From an uncultured Ectothiorhodospiraceae bacterium (lineage in GTDB: Bacteria; Pseudomonadota; Gammaproteobacteria; UBA6429; Thiohalophilaceae): a stretch of DNA of 64,000 nt. Positions 1 to 9,263 of the stretch are shown here, in pieces. The translations under genes and the position numbers were made by a program. The stretch is taken from positions 125,077 to 189,076 of the forward strand of contig CAMYOL010000029.1 of NCBI GenBank assembly GCA_947260005.1, given 5' to 3'. The first letter of the stretch is position 1; the number at the start of each line of letters is the position of its first letter. The notes beneath the pieces are model-generated. The model did no database searches, was not told the origin of the DNA, and worked only from the letters and a program-made list of their open reading frames with translations.

Positions 1-1262
1 GTCCGCCCAGTGAGTAAGGCCGCCTCATTAACCACGTTTTCCAGATCTGCACCGGAGAAACCCACGGTCAATGCAGCCAGACGTTTAAGGTCGACGTCAC
101 TGGCCAACGGCACCTTGCGAGAATGTATCTTTAATATGGCCAGACGCGCCTTTCTATCCGGTAAATCAAGTACCACTTTGCGATCAAATCGCCCGGGTCG
201 TAATAAAGCCGAATCCAGTACATCAGGTCGATTGGTCGCCGCCAGCACCACGACGGCTTCATGCTCGGTAAAACCGTCCATTTCATTTAAGATCTGATTG
301 AGTGTTTGTTCACGTTCATCATGCCCTCCGCCTAAACCCGTGCCGCGGGCACGACCCACTGAATCAATCTCATCAATAAATAATATAGACGGTGCATTTT
401 TCTTGGCATCGGTAAACATATCACGCACCCGTGACGCCCCTACACCCACAAACATTTCCACAAACTCTGAGCCACTAATACTAAAAAACGGCACATCGGC
501 CTCACCGGCCATCGCCTTGGCCAACATGGTCTTGCCGGTACCCGGTGGACCCATAAGTAAAATACCACGTGGCACTTTGGCTCCCAATTTTTGATAACGC
601 TCCGGGTTTATCAGATATGACGTAATTTCACGTAGGTCGGCCTTGGCATTGTCCAACCCAGCCACATCATCAAAAGTCAGTTTAATACTGCCTTTTTGGT
701 AACGCTTGGCTTTGGATTTACCAAAACCAAACAAGCTGTCTCCAGTAGACATACGTTCTGAAAATTTACGGCTGATATAAAAAAATATCCAAATAAAAAA
801 TATCCACGGTAGGATGGATATGATCATTTGCACCCACCAGGCGGCTTCTTGTGGTTTGGCCTCGACATCAACCTGGTGTTTTTCTAATAAGGGGATAAGG
901 CCAGGGTCATCCACTGGGGGTAAGGTGGAGGTAAATTTCGCAATCCGCGCCGGGCGAGTACTTTCCTCTACCGTATCGATGCCCATCGCAGGACTGCGTA
1001 ATGTGCCAATGATCCGTTCACCTTGCAGGGTCACCTTTGCCACTTCATTGGCCCGTATCTTGGCTTTGAATTCACTATAAGATATCTGGGTCTTGACCTG
1101 ATCACGGAATAACTGCCCATAGTAGAAATAGACAAGCACGCTGATCATGATGACCCAAGCCATATACCGCCATGTTATCGGTGGCATTTGCGGTTGCTCT
1201 GGACCTGGCCGCTGCCCACGTTGATTTTCAGGTTCTTTATCGTTGTTCATTTCGGTTGTCAT
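1..1262 (-). CDS. ftsH: ATP-dependent zinc metalloprotease FtsH (partial, C-terminus outside window)
   Basis: Membrane-anchored AAA+ protease that degrades misfolded and regulatory membrane and cytosolic proteins. The visible 420 codons show two membrane helices (about residues 33-50 and 143-163) flanking a periplasmic domain, then the AAA module with Walker A GPPGTGKT (238-245), Walker B ILFIDEID and the second region of homology ending in [11 protein letters not shown]. The HEXGH zinc site lies beyond the window edge and cannot be checked. The start chosen is the first in-frame ATG; a second ATG four codons later (1250) is also possible. The N-terminus has a proline- and glutamine-rich extension of about 30 residues before the first helix. 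Identity is secure from the AAA motifs and the two-helix topology. Confidence 0.96.
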   Translation of the reverse strand, partial: MTTEMNNDKEPENQRGQRPGPEQPQMPPITWRYMAWVIMISVLVYFYYGQLFRDQVKTQISYSEFKAKIRANEVAKVTLQGERIIGTLRSPAMGIDTVEESTRPARIAKFTSTLPPVDDPGLIPLLEKHQVDVEAKPQEAAWWVQMIISILPWIFFIWIFFYISRKFSERMSTGDSLFGFGKSKAKRYQKGSIKLTFDDVAGLDNAKADLREITSYLINPERYQKLGAKVPRGILLMGPPGTGKTMLAKAMAGEADVPFFSISGSEFVEMFVGVGASRVRDMFTDAKKNAPSILFIDEIDSVGRARGTGLGGGHDEREQTLNQILNEMDGFTEHEAVVVLAATNRPDVLDSALLRPGRFDRKVVLDLPDRKARLAILKIHSRKVPLASDVDLKRLAALTVGFSGADLENVVNEAALLTGR

Positions 1263-1417
1263 ATAACCAATAACTTACTCCCAAATACCAATAAAGTATA
1301 ACTGTTAAAACAGCTATTTAATTGAGCTTGCTCAATTTTTGCTAATTTAAACAGATTTTCTATTGGAAAAGAATAATAGCGCTCTGAACCTGATTTTTTA
1401 CTGATTTTTTATCGGCC

Positions 1418-1448
1418 AAAAAAAACCCCCGCGAGAGTCGCGGGGTTT
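1418..1448 (-). terminator. Rho-independent terminator of the cold-shock gene
   Basis: Read on the minus strand, a GC-rich stem (AAACCCCGCGA / TCGCGGGG, triplet loop) is followed by a run of T. It starts about 27 bases after the stop codon of the cold-shock gene. Confidence 0.9.
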
Positions 1449-1474
1449 CCGGTAATACATCAAACTAAAAGCGC

Positions 1475-1675
1475 TTAGGCTTTAATGTTTGCTGCTTGTG
1501 GGCCTTTCGGTCCGTCTTCCACATCGTAGGTTACTTGCTGGCCTTCAGCCAGTGAGCGAAAACCTTCGCTAGCGATCGCAGAAAAATGAGCAAAAACGTC
1601 CTTGCTGCCATCGTCAGGTGTGATAAAACCGAAGCCCTTAGAGTCGTTAAACCATTTAACAGTTCCTGTTGCCAT
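1475..1675 (-). CDS. Cold-shock domain protein (CspA family)
   Basis: A 66-residue single cold-shock domain, the usual length for the family. RNP1 appears as KGFGFITP and RNP2 as DVFAHFSAI, the two single-stranded nucleic acid binding motifs. Such proteins bind RNA and DNA and melt secondary structure in mRNA. A GAGG ribosome binding site lies about 9 bases before the ATG. The gene is followed by a strong terminator, so it is probably monocistronic. Upstream lies a gene-free stretch that could hold a long leader typical of cold-inducible csp genes. Which csp paralogue it is cannot be told from one sequence. Confidence 0.96.
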   Translation of the reverse strand: MATGTVKWFNDSKGFGFITPDDGSKDVFAHFSAIASEGFRSLAEGQQVTYDVEDGPKGPQAANIKA

Positions 1676-2097
1676 AATATAATTACCTCATTAAATATAA
1701 AAAAGTGTGTTACAAATCTTACGCGGTAATTAACAGGAGAAAACTTTAGAGAACTACTGACAAGAACCAGGATAGAATGTAGTAATGTACGTTTGTTGTA
1801 AACTAAATCACACCACACCCTCGTAGTATAGGACTCAAAAACAGTTATACAAGGTGTATCACCCTTATTTTGCTCGTAACGGGCAATAACACGATTTATT
1901 CTCTCTAGTTATGCCTTTTTATCTAATTTTTGCCGATAACAGCATGAATACCGGTTAGCGAATTAAAGTCAGTTGTACTTAGCCACAGATAACCAATAGC
2001 CAGAGCCAGAGCCAGAGAACAATCATAGCTTGCAAATAAGCGAATCCTGCCCTCTAAACTCGTCTATCGAATATTCGATATCGTTATTCCGTAACGA
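1676..2097. other. Gene-free region upstream of the cold-shock gene
   Basis: About 420 bases without a convincing gene. It should contain the promoter and leader of the minus-strand cold-shock gene. Around 1998-2018 there is a short tandem of the hexamer CCAGAG (three copies). I see no confident promoter hexamers and no structured RNA of a known class. The only longer reading frames are antisense or out-of-frame extensions of the csp gene. Confidence 0.5.
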
Positions 2098-2562
2098 CTA
2101 AGCTGCTATGGCGAGTGTTTTTGTAGCGCGTTTTTTGCGTTTTTTCTTTTTAGGCTTATTCAAAATCTTATCTGCCTTTTCGAGGGAGCTTGAATAAGCC
2201 GCAATACGTTTTTGTGATGCCTTCAGTGATGCTAATTCAGAGGCATTTGCAGATTTCATCGGGGTAAGCTTGCTGATTTCTTTTTTTACATTGGTCAGCT
2301 CTTTTTCAACGGTTTTAAGGGCTTTACGGTTGTCTGCATTAGCCGTTTTCTTTAAACGCGCCGTAGCTGTTTTTTTACGTTTGGCCAAGGCAGCACGCTT
2401 TTTACTAAGCCGTTTGGCGGCCGACAAATAAGATTTAGCCAGTTTGGTGGAAACGGCAATACTCTTGGCACAATCAAGACCGGCACTAGAGAGAGCATTC
2501 ATCGCATTATTAATCGATTTTTCAACAACATCATTTTTCACTATTCGTTTTGCTTTTGGCAT
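2098..2562 (-). CDS. Lysine/alanine-rich basic protein, possibly nucleoid-associated
   Basis: A 154-residue protein dominated by Lys, Ala, Ser and Leu. The central part (about 50-130) reads as long charged helices of coiled-coil type, and the C-terminus has a very basic tail (KPKKKKRKKR). No enzymatic motif is visible. The composition resembles bacterial histone H1-like proteins that bind DNA without sequence specificity; this is inference from composition, not from a recognised domain. The start chosen has AAGGA about 9 bases upstream; an in-frame earlier ATG lacks a ribosome binding site. The gene stands alone with gene-free flanks. Confidence 0.75.
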   Translation of the reverse strand: MPKAKRIVKNDVVEKSINNAMNALSSAGLDCAKSIAVSTKLAKSYLSAAKRLSKKRAALAKRKKTATARLKKTANADNRKALKTVEKELTNVKKEISKLTPMKSANASELASLKASQKRIAAYSSSLEKADKILNKPKKKKRKKRATKTLAIAA

Positions 2563-2770
2563 TTTATTTTTCCTTAAAGAATGAATAGTGCCCATGTTAC
2601 CACGTTATAATAACCATTGCTTTTTTAAAAACATAGAGACTACTGCCCCGATTTAAATAAGCCATTACAATTACCGCACTACCAACAAACAACAACATCC
2701 CATCTGACATGGGTCTATTACCTCATGCTCGACCAAAAAATCTGTTAAACCTTTTAATCTAAGTGCTATA

Positions 2771-3121
2771 TCAATCATTCTGACCAACTACTTTAAGAAA
2801 CGAAGTTGAAAGTTCACCACGTCCTGCTTTATCGAGTATCTGGCTAGCGGTTTGTATTATTTCGGATAGAGGCCCAGTCAGATACACCATCCCCATCTCA
2901 AGCATCACACGTTTGTCCGCAAGTGGGTTGTTAATATTAGGATGTGCTGGCTTAAGGAACACCATTTGTATCTCATCGACTTCATCAGGTATTTTTTCAC
3001 AATCGCCGCCCGGAGCGATAAATGCAAAGAGCTCTTCAGGGTTGTGGAAAGAAACACTTTCTTCTTTAAACTCCACTTTGCCTGCTTCTGCGGTAAACTC
3101 GACTGTAATACTTGGTTGCAT
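2771..3121 (-). CDS. Uncharacterised small soluble protein
   Basis: A 116-residue acidic protein with no signal peptide, membrane helix or recognised motif. The chosen ATG has an excellent GGAGG eight bases upstream; a longer reading frame of 20 extra codons has no such site. The sequence looks like alternating strands and helices with a conserved-looking HNPEELFAFIAPGGD stretch and a C-terminal helix. It is a single gene, opposite in direction to cbpA. I do not recognise the family. Confidence 0.75.
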   Translation of the reverse strand: MQPSITVEFTAEAGKVEFKEESVSFHNPEELFAFIAPGGDCEKIPDEVDEIQMVFLKPAHPNINNPLADKRVMLEMGMVYLTGPLSEIIQTASQILDKAGRGELSTSFLKVVGQND

Positions 3122-3370
3122 GGCCTTTCCTCCTATTTTGTCGTTATACCTATATCTTAATACTAGACCAAAACTTTTCAAAATTAGGTATTAATACCGA
3201 GTCACCAACAATCTAGTGGTTACCCAATCACCATTCTGATTTACTTATAGAGAGCATATATTAGTGTTACGATAATCATTGAAAATGATCCAGTTTGGCA
3301 TTATTTTTAACTATATAAATTGCATTAACGTGATAATAACCGAACTACTAATCGCTCTCTGGAGCACTAT

Positions 3371-4321
3371 ATGGATTTTAAAGACTACTATACCATTATG
3401 GGCGTCAAGCGTGATGCCAGCCAGGATGAAATCAAACGCGCCTATCGAAAACTGGCACGCAAATATCATCCTGATGTCAGTAAAGAGGCCGATGCCGAAA
3501 TCCGATTTAAAGAGGTCGGCGAGGCCTACGAAGTGCTCAAAGACCCTGAAAAACGCACCGCTTACGACCAATTGGGGGCAAACTGGAAAGCCGGTCAGGA
3601 CTTCAACCCTCCTCCCGACTGGAATGCCGGTTTTGAATTTAATGGCGGCGGCTTTACTGGTGGTAACGCTTCGGACTACAGCGATTTTTTTGAATCGTTA
3701 TTTGGACAAGGCTTTGCGAATGCACAAACCGGTTACCAACAGCCCGGCTATCACGCCCATGGTAATGACCATCATGCTAAAGTCCTCATTGATCTGGAAG
3801 ACGCCTATCGGGGCGCAAGTCGCAGTATTACCCTGCAGGCACCGGAAGTTGATAACAATGGACATGTCGTCACAAAACAACGCACTCTGAATGTTAAAAT
3901 TCCCAAAGGCGTCAAACAAGGGCAACGCATTCGACTATCCGGCCAGGGTAGCCCCGGTATGGGTCAGGGGCAGGCCGGTGATCTCTATCTGGAAATCGAA
4001 TTCAAACCCCATAGCCTTTATAAAGTTGAAGGACATGATGTATACCTTGATCTACCCATTACACCCTGGGAGGCCGCCCTGGGTGCAACCGTAAAGGTAC
4101 CCACACCGGATGGCCCGGTTGATCTGAAAATTGCAAAAGGCACCACCAGTGGCCGCAAACTACGATTAAAAGCGCGCGGCATTCCCGGCAAACCCGCCGG
4201 CGATCTCTACGTAGTGGCAAAAATCACCTTACCACCCGCCGACAACGATGCCGCCACAGAGTTATATAAAAAGATGGAACAAGAACTGGCATATAACCCA
4301 CGTAGCCAAATGGGAGTGTAA
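3371..4321 (+). CDS. cbpA: DnaJ-class co-chaperone / curved DNA-binding protein CbpA
   Basis: A 316-residue class B J-domain protein. The J domain (about 1-70) carries HPD at 33-35, which stimulates the ATPase of DnaK. A Gly/Phe-rich linker (about 80-130) is followed by two C-terminal substrate-binding domains. The four-CxxC zinc finger of true DnaJ is absent, as expected for CbpA. In E. coli the family also binds curved DNA. A GGAG site precedes the ATG. The gene for its modulator follows after five bases, which strongly supports the name CbpA over other J proteins. Confidence 0.95.
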   Translation: MDFKDYYTIMGVKRDASQDEIKRAYRKLARKYHPDVSKEADAEIRFKEVGEAYEVLKDPEKRTAYDQLGANWKAGQDFNPPPDWNAGFEFNGGGFTGGNASDYSDFFESLFGQGFANAQTGYQQPGYHAHGNDHHAKVLIDLEDAYRGASRSITLQAPEVDNNGHVVTKQRTLNVKIPKGVKQGQRIRLSGQGSPGMGQGQAGDLYLEIEFKPHSLYKVEGHDVYLDLPITPWEAALGATVKVPTPDGPVDLKIAKGTTSGRKLRLKARGIPGKPAGDLYVVAKITLPPADNDAATELYKKMEQELAYNPRSQMGV

Positions 4322-4326
4322 CTACG

Positions 4327-4644
4327 ATGAAACAGACAACATTAAATGGCCTGCTTCTCGACGAACACACCGAACTGTCATTGAACGATCTCTGTCGGGC
4401 CTGTTCAACCTCGGCCGAATGGATCATCGAACTGGTTGACGAAGGTGTACTCGAACCCGTCGTTTACCAACAAACGCAATGGCGCTTTTCAGCAAATAGT
4501 CTTCAAAAAGCACAAACAGCCATGCGCTTACAACGAGACCTTGGCATCAACCTGGCCGGCATCGCCTTAGCATTGGACTTACTCGACGAAATTGAAACAT
4601 TGCAACGACGTTTGAATCGCATTGAGTTAAACGACGAGTATTAA
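4327..4644 (+). CDS. cbpM: Chaperone modulator CbpM
   Basis: A 105-residue MerR-like helix-turn-helix protein. Known CbpM binds the J domain of CbpA and blocks both its co-chaperone and DNA-binding activities. The N-terminal part reads like a MerR fold (LCRACSTSAEWIIELVDEGV), and the C-terminal part is an Arg/Leu-rich helix (IETLQRRLNRIEL). Length fits the family. It starts five bases after cbpA stops, with the GGGAG inside the end of cbpA as ribosome binding site, so the two are cotranscribed. Confidence 0.93.
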   Translation: MKQTTLNGLLLDEHTELSLNDLCRACSTSAEWIIELVDEGVLEPVVYQQTQWRFSANSLQKAQTAMRLQRDLGINLAGIALALDLLDEIETLQRRLNRIELNDEY

Positions 4645-4675
4645 TGGTCTAAAAATGTCTAATTGGAATTATATT

Positions 4676-4710
4676 AAATTAAATTAAATTAAATTAAATT
4701 AAATTAAATT
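4676..4710. repeat. Tandem repeat AAATT x7
   Basis: Seven perfect head-to-tail copies of the pentamer AAATT, flanked by related A/T-rich sequence. It lies 32 bases after the cbpM stop in the space between cbpM and the convergent soxK. Such a tract is prone to slippage, and no gene is directly affected. Confidence 0.95.
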
Positions 4711-4873
4711 AAAAATTAGAACAGTAATTTCTAAAACCAGTTAATTACGGTGAAAGATCTACAGGGTTTTATTGTTATTAATGTACTATCGATGTAAATC
4801 TACATTAAATTTACTTTACGAAATAAGCTAAATCCAAGCGAAATTCAGGCAAAATTAAAATCACTTCTCTTTA

Positions 4874-5185
4874 TTAACGTTCAATGTAGGATGGTTCAGT
4901 CCAATTTTTAGCCTGTTCTTCAGCCTGAGCTATACTCAACTTCGCCTCTGTTCGCGCTTTATTGGCTAATTTTGTGGCGGTAGACTTGTCTCCTTTTTTT
5001 AAAGCCGCCTCTGCCTTCTTGATTAACTTGCCAGTCGTCACCCAGGCCCCCTGTAACTTGGCCGCATTCTTATAGAGCATTTTTGTTTCTTTAAGTACAT
5101 CACTAATGGATTCCGCCGCATGTATAACCGGACTGAAAAGAAATAAAACGCTAAACAAGATGATAGATGTAAATTTCGTTTTCAT
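4874..5185 (-). CDS. soxK: SoxXA-binding protein SoxK
   Basis: A 103-residue periplasmic protein: signal peptide 1-23 (cleavage after HAA), then a helical, Lys/Ala-rich body containing WVTTGKLIKKAEAALKKGD and QAEEQAKNW. This pattern matches SoxK, the third subunit of SoxXAK cytochromes of sulfur oxidisers. It has no haem motif, as expected. AGGAG precedes the ATG. It lies 41 bases downstream of soxA in the same direction, and this context is the main support for the name. Confidence 0.88.
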   Translation of the reverse strand: MKTKFTSIILFSVLFLFSPVIHAAESISDVLKETKMLYKNAAKLQGAWVTTGKLIKKAEAALKKGDKSTATKLANKARTEAKLSIAQAEEQAKNWTEPSYIER

Positions 5186-5226
5186 AACTTAACTCCTGAC
5201 TGGTGTGTACATCAATCCCATTGTAT

Positions 5227-6063
5227 TCAAAATCGTGTTCCAGGTGCATTCATAGGGATTCCATTACTCAGAAATGTGTGAAAGTATTCAAGGTTATTCA
5301 TAGCTTCAGTTTGTTGCTTGAGAGGTTTTGCGCCAATATTTTTCATACACCCTTTATAGCGACGCTGGATCGTACCCATGCCACCCCACTTGGAACGATA
5401 AGTTGGAAAATGAGTGGCCTGACCCACGGCCGTACTCAACTCATTACCACGAATCTTTGAACCGGCAGCCTCCCAATGACAATGGTAACAAGCAAACGCC
5501 CTTGGCCCACGACGGGTGAAATAAATACGTTTGCCATCTTCATATGCTGCCAGTGCCGCAGGTTCAGCAGGTACTTCAACGTTCATGAGTTGACCCCGTG
5601 ATGTATCGGCCATATAGGCCAAAATAGAAGCAAGCTTACCTTTTAAGTACGGCAGAGGTTTTTCACCGTTCTTAACCCTGCATTCATTCACCAGCGCCGC
5701 TAATGTTTTCACTTTGCCAGATTTTTTATCAAAGCGAGGATAGGTATGAGCAATCGCCTGCCCCCCCTTCTCAAAGCAACTTGCATAGGTTTTGCCGTTC
5801 TTAAAAGGGGTTGTGAAAAGTGCTTTACCATCATCTATGGCGATCTCATAGGGAGGAAAAGACATGATGTCTTCCCATTGCTCACGCTTATCTTTGTTAA
5901 AATTGTACATCCCATTGGATAAGTCAACTGCAGACAAATCAGGAAATTTCTTATTAAAATATTTCTGGTAAGCGGCAAGATCTTCTTGAGGGCCAGCATT
6001 AACAATTGGCAACGTCACAAGTGATATCAGTAACGATATTATAATGAAATATAATCTTTTCAC
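5227..6063 (-). CDS. soxA: Sulfur-oxidation c-type cytochrome SoxA (single haem site)
   Basis: Catalytic subunit of SoxXA(K), which links thiosulfate oxidatively to the cysteine of SoxYZ in the periplasm. Signal peptide 1-23. One CxxCH haem site, CYHCH at 192-196. The cysteine expected to act as distal haem ligand and persulfide site is Cys239 in RRYKGC. The N-terminal half keeps two cysteines (96 and 128) but no CxxCH, so it is the one-haem form of SoxA rather than the two-haem form. Translation starts at GTG with an AGGAGG nine bases upstream. Between soxX and soxK. Confidence 0.95.
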   Translation of the reverse strand: MKRLYFIIISLLISLVTLPIVNAGPQEDLAAYQKYFNKKFPDLSAVDLSNGMYNFNKDKREQWEDIMSFPPYEIAIDDGKALFTTPFKNGKTYASCFEKGGQAIAHTYPRFDKKSGKVKTLAALVNECRVKNGEKPLPYLKGKLASILAYMADTSRGQLMNVEVPAEPAALAAYEDGKRIYFTRRGPRAFACYHCHWEAAGSKIRGNELSTAVGQATHFPTYRSKWGGMGTIQRRYKGCMKNIGAKPLKQQTEAMNNLEYFHTFLSNGIPMNAPGTRF

Positions 6064-6149
6064 GTTCCTGTCCTCCTAAATTATGGCAGTAGTGAAACAT
6101 CTACTCTACTGCTTTTTAATTTGAATTAACATAAATCTCTTACCAGCAA

Positions 6150-6512
6150 TTACAACGTATATAGATAATCAATGACCAACTCTATTTCCTTCTTATCCAG
6201 AAAACCATGCCGACCAAATGGTGGCATCATAGTATGAGGTTTAAGTGCTTTTTGTGGATCGTAGATTATGTCGCGCATACGTTCACGTTTAGGAAACCGT
6301 TGTGACATTTGTATGAATGGTGGTCCGACCGTCCCTGCTTGATCAGCACCTTTGAATTCATGACAAGCCTGGCACAACTTTAAGGCTAGAACCTTACCCT
6401 GCTCTAGCGGTGTTTTTGGCTTATCGGCTGATAGAACAGGTATCGAAATAAGACTACATAACACAACCAGAACCGGACCTTGCAGATATTTGCTAACCAG
6501 CCATCTATTCAT
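6150..6512 (-). CDS. soxX: Sulfur-oxidation c-type cytochrome SoxX
   Basis: A 120-residue monohaem cytochrome c, electron-accepting partner of SoxA. A signal peptide covers about 1-29. CQACH (47-51) binds haem, and the methionine ligand is expected in TMMPPFGRHGFL, a stretch typical of SoxX. AAGGGG lies seven bases before the ATG. It is the first gene of the soxXAK operon. soxB, soxYZ and soxCD are not in this window. Confidence 0.95.
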   Translation of the reverse strand: MNRWLVSKYLQGPVLVVLCSLISIPVLSADKPKTPLEQGKVLALKLCQACHEFKGADQAGTVGPPFIQMSQRFPKRERMRDIIYDPQKALKPHTMMPPFGRHGFLDKKEIELVIDYLYTL

Positions 6513-6858
6513 GTTATACCCCTTTTATTTTTCAACACTTTTAATCTGAGGTTGAATTTTTACTCATTACGAAACATCGATTTTATTGTTACAGTCCTTG
6601 CAAGACAGGGTTATTCGACAAGGAGTCAATATAGTGTAAACCGTGATTGGTGAAACTACTTTTTCTACTGAAACGGCATCACACTACGGATAACACCTGA
6701 AGCGCTAACGCTGTTAAAAATACTGTTCCTTATCTTATAGTCTAGCTCAATAACCACATTCTCTCTATGTAGAGTTCATCTCAAATTAAAAAAAGATAAG
6801 ACTTTACGAAAGAGCAGTGGCCAAATTTAGCAATAGTCGATAAAACTTCACTCTAACA
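6513..6858. other. Gene-free region upstream of soxX
   Basis: About 345 bases between soxX and a small membrane protein gene, both read on the minus strand. It should hold the sox promoter. I found no convincing sigma-70 hexamers, no perfect palindrome suitable as an operator and no coding potential on either strand. Confidence 0.4.
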
Positions 6859-7038
6859 CTATTTTTTCTTCCTCAAAATGTACACCAACAGCCCTAAATT
6901 AACGATTAACAATGTTAGCCACGCCAAATTGGCGAAGGTATTAGTATTGATCGCCAATGCACAAAAAAAAGTGATGACCATCAAGGCTGTCAATAGTAAA
7001 TAAGTGAGGATTTTATTTTCAGGCTGAATATTGGACAT
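6859..7038 (-). CDS. Small two-helix membrane protein (59 aa)
   Basis: Read directly from the sequence. The frame opens with ATG and ends with TAG after 59 codons. The product has a short polar N-terminus (MSNIQPENK), two hydrophobic helices (about 10-30 and 36-55) joined by a short NTNTF loop, and a basic end (LRKKK), so both ends should lie in the cytoplasm. The layout matches small DUF-type inner-membrane proteins, but I do not recognise a family. The ribosome binding site is weak. It is downstream of yheS in the same direction. The coherent topology argues for a real gene. Confidence 0.6.
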   Translation of the reverse strand: MSNIQPENKILTYLLLTALMVITFFCALAINTNTFANLAWLTLLIVNLGLLVYILRKKK

Positions 7039-7140
7039 GATTTTAACTTAGCATAAAACACAGGCACGCTGAACGATGACGTTAGATTAGATAATAAGAT
7101 TTATTTATATTAGAAAAGTATTAACCAATTATATATTTTA

Positions 7141-9045
7141 CTACTGCAACTTTTCCATTTCTTCATATTCTTCACTCAGCGTAAGCCAGTCTTCTTCGGA
7201 TTGCATCAGGTCTTGTGACACGATGACCTGCTGGGCTAATAGATTCTTTAATTCCAGTTTATTATTTTCATCGTAAAGGCCATTATCTGACAATTTGGTC
7301 TGGATCTGTTTTTGTTCCAGATTAAGTTTGTTAATCTTCTTTTCCAATGTGTTCAGCTTGCTGCGTAAAGGCTTGAGCCGTTTACGATTCGCGGCATTAT
7401 TCTGTCGTTGTTGTTTTTTATCTTGTTTATTCTGAGGCATTGTTGACTGAGAAGCCTCAGCATTATTTAATTCTTTAAGTGAAGCCTTCACCCATTGTCG
7501 ATAGTCTTCCAAATCGCCATCAAATGTCATAACCTTACCGGCATCCACCAACAACAATGTATCGGTAACGGTACGTAATAAATGTCGATCATGCGAGACA
7601 ATCACCATTGCACCCACATAATCCTGTAGTGCCACACTCAGGGCATGACGCATTTCCAGATCGAGATGATTCGTTGGTTCATCAAGTAGCAATAAATTCG
7701 GTTTTTGATATACCAATAACGCCAGAACAAGGCGTGCTTTTTCACCGCCAGACATCGGAGCCACCTGTGACGTTGCCATATCGCCAACAAAGGCAAATCC
7801 ACCGAGAAAACTACGCAGGTCCTGTTCCCGTGCCTCCGAGTCCAGCCTTTGTAAATGTAATAAAGCGCTTGCCTCGCCATCTAATTGTTCCAGTTGATGC
7901 TGTGCGAAATAACCGATGTTTAAATCCTTGGCATCCGTGCGTTCGCCATCTTGTAATACCAATTCGCCCGCCAGCAATTTAATCAGTGTCGATTTACCGG
8001 CGCCGTTATGTCCTAACAGACCAATACGATCTCCGGCGTTAATTAATATATCGATTTCGTCTAACAATCGTTTATCACCATAACCCGCAGCGGCCTTGTC
8101 TAGCTTTAATAACATACCCGGCATTTTGTCCGGTTGCCGAAAAGCAAAATCAAATGGCGAATCCACATGCGCCTGCGCGATCAGTTCCATTCGTTCCAAC
8201 GCCTTTACCCGACTCTGTGCCTGTCGAGCTTTAGTGGCCTTGGCCTTAAAACGGGTAATGAATGACTGCATGTGCGCTATTTCGCGTTGCTGCTTTTCAT
8301 AGGCCGATTGTTGATTCGCCAGTCTCTCGGCACGCCGCACCTCAAACGCAGTGTAGTTACCGGTATACAGTGTTAATTCATTTTGCTCGATATGTGCAAT
8401 GTGAGTGGCAATCTTATCCAGAAAATCTCGATCATGTGAGATCAACAACAAAGTACCTGCGTAATTACGTAACCAGTCTTCCAGCCAGATCACCGCTTCC
8501 AGATCCAGGTGATTAGTCGGTTCATCAAGCAATAAAAGATCCGAGCGACACATCAGGGCCTGGGCGAGATTAAGCCGCATTCGCCAGCCGCCTGAAAAAC
8601 TTCGTACCGAATTCGTTTCCTGGGCAGTGCTAAACCCGAGGCCATGCATCAGGATTGCGGCACGACTACGAGCACGGTAACCATCAATACTTTCCATCTG
8701 CATATACAAAGTCGCTAATCGTTCACCGTCGTTTTCTTGTTCGGCTCGGCTGATATCATTTTCCAATGCACGCATTTCAATATCACCATCCATGACATAT
8801 TCAATGGCATCAACATCCACTGCCGAAACTTCTTGCGCAACATGGGCAATAATGGTTTTCGGCGGCAACGAAAAATCACCGGTATCTGCCTGTAATTCAT
8901 TGCGAATCAACGCAAATAAACTTGATTTACCCGTGCCATTAGCACCCGAGATACCGACCTTTTGGCCCTGGTGAATCGTACAATTGACATTATGGAGAAG
9001 TTCACGGGTAGAACGACGTAAAGACAGGTTTTTAAAATTCAGCAT
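7141..9045 (-). CDS. yheS: ABC-F family ATPase YheS
   Basis: A soluble ABC-F protein of 634 residues with two ATPase cassettes in one chain and no membrane part. Members act on the ribosome. Walker A sites are SGANGTGKS (33-41) and GHNGAGKST; signatures are SFSGGW and MSGGEKARL; both Walker B sites end in LLLDEPTNHLDLE. A charged linker with the ABC-F antenna separates the cassettes, and the C-terminus is a coiled coil of about 90 residues. Length, the opening residues and the antenna match YheS better than Uup or EttA. The ribosome binding site is poor. Confidence 0.92.
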   Translation of the reverse strand: MLNFKNLSLRRSTRELLHNVNCTIHQGQKVGISGANGTGKSSLFALIRNELQADTGDFSLPPKTIIAHVAQEVSAVDVDAIEYVMDGDIEMRALENDISRAEQENDGERLATLYMQMESIDGYRARSRAAILMHGLGFSTAQETNSVRSFSGGWRMRLNLAQALMCRSDLLLLDEPTNHLDLEAVIWLEDWLRNYAGTLLLISHDRDFLDKIATHIAHIEQNELTLYTGNYTAFEVRRAERLANQQSAYEKQQREIAHMQSFITRFKAKATKARQAQSRVKALERMELIAQAHVDSPFDFAFRQPDKMPGMLLKLDKAAAGYGDKRLLDEIDILINAGDRIGLLGHNGAGKSTLIKLLAGELVLQDGERTDAKDLNIGYFAQHQLEQLDGEASALLHLQRLDSEAREQDLRSFLGGFAFVGDMATSQVAPMSGGEKARLVLALLVYQKPNLLLLDEPTNHLDLEMRHALSVALQDYVGAMVIVSHDRHLLRTVTDTLLLVDAGKVMTFDGDLEDYRQWVKASLKELNNAEASQSTMPQNKQDKKQQRQNNAANRKRLKPLRSKLNTLEKKINKLNLEQKQIQTKLSDNGLYDENNKLELKNLLAQQVIVSQDLMQSEEDWLTLSEEYEEMEKLQ

Positions 9046-9263
9046 AGAGGGAGTATAAAGGATATTCGCCTAAAGGTAATTGGGCTTAGAAAAATATAGG
9101 TCTTTCGCTAGTCGCTTTAAACAGCGAACCAGGATAAATTGTTACAAAAATGTAACGAGAAGTAATAATGTGTGTTTCCAATAGGATTGACCTGTTTTTG
9201 AACTAGTATTTATATGAAGGAGATAAGCTTTAAGTTCTAAACTTTAACGATAGGGAGATTGAC

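Noticed and set aside
10-1080. Three plus-strand frames within the first kilobase
   Set aside because: Antisense shadows of ftsH, whose AAA motifs are unmistakable on the minus strand.
1932-1939. GCCGATAA, identical to a sigma-28 -10 box
   Set aside because: No TAAA at the proper distance upstream on the plus strand and no gene downstream on that strand.
3279-3890. 203-codon plus-strand frame overlapping cbpA
   Set aside because: Shadow of cbpA in another frame; the cbpA frame has full J-domain motifs and a ribosome binding site.
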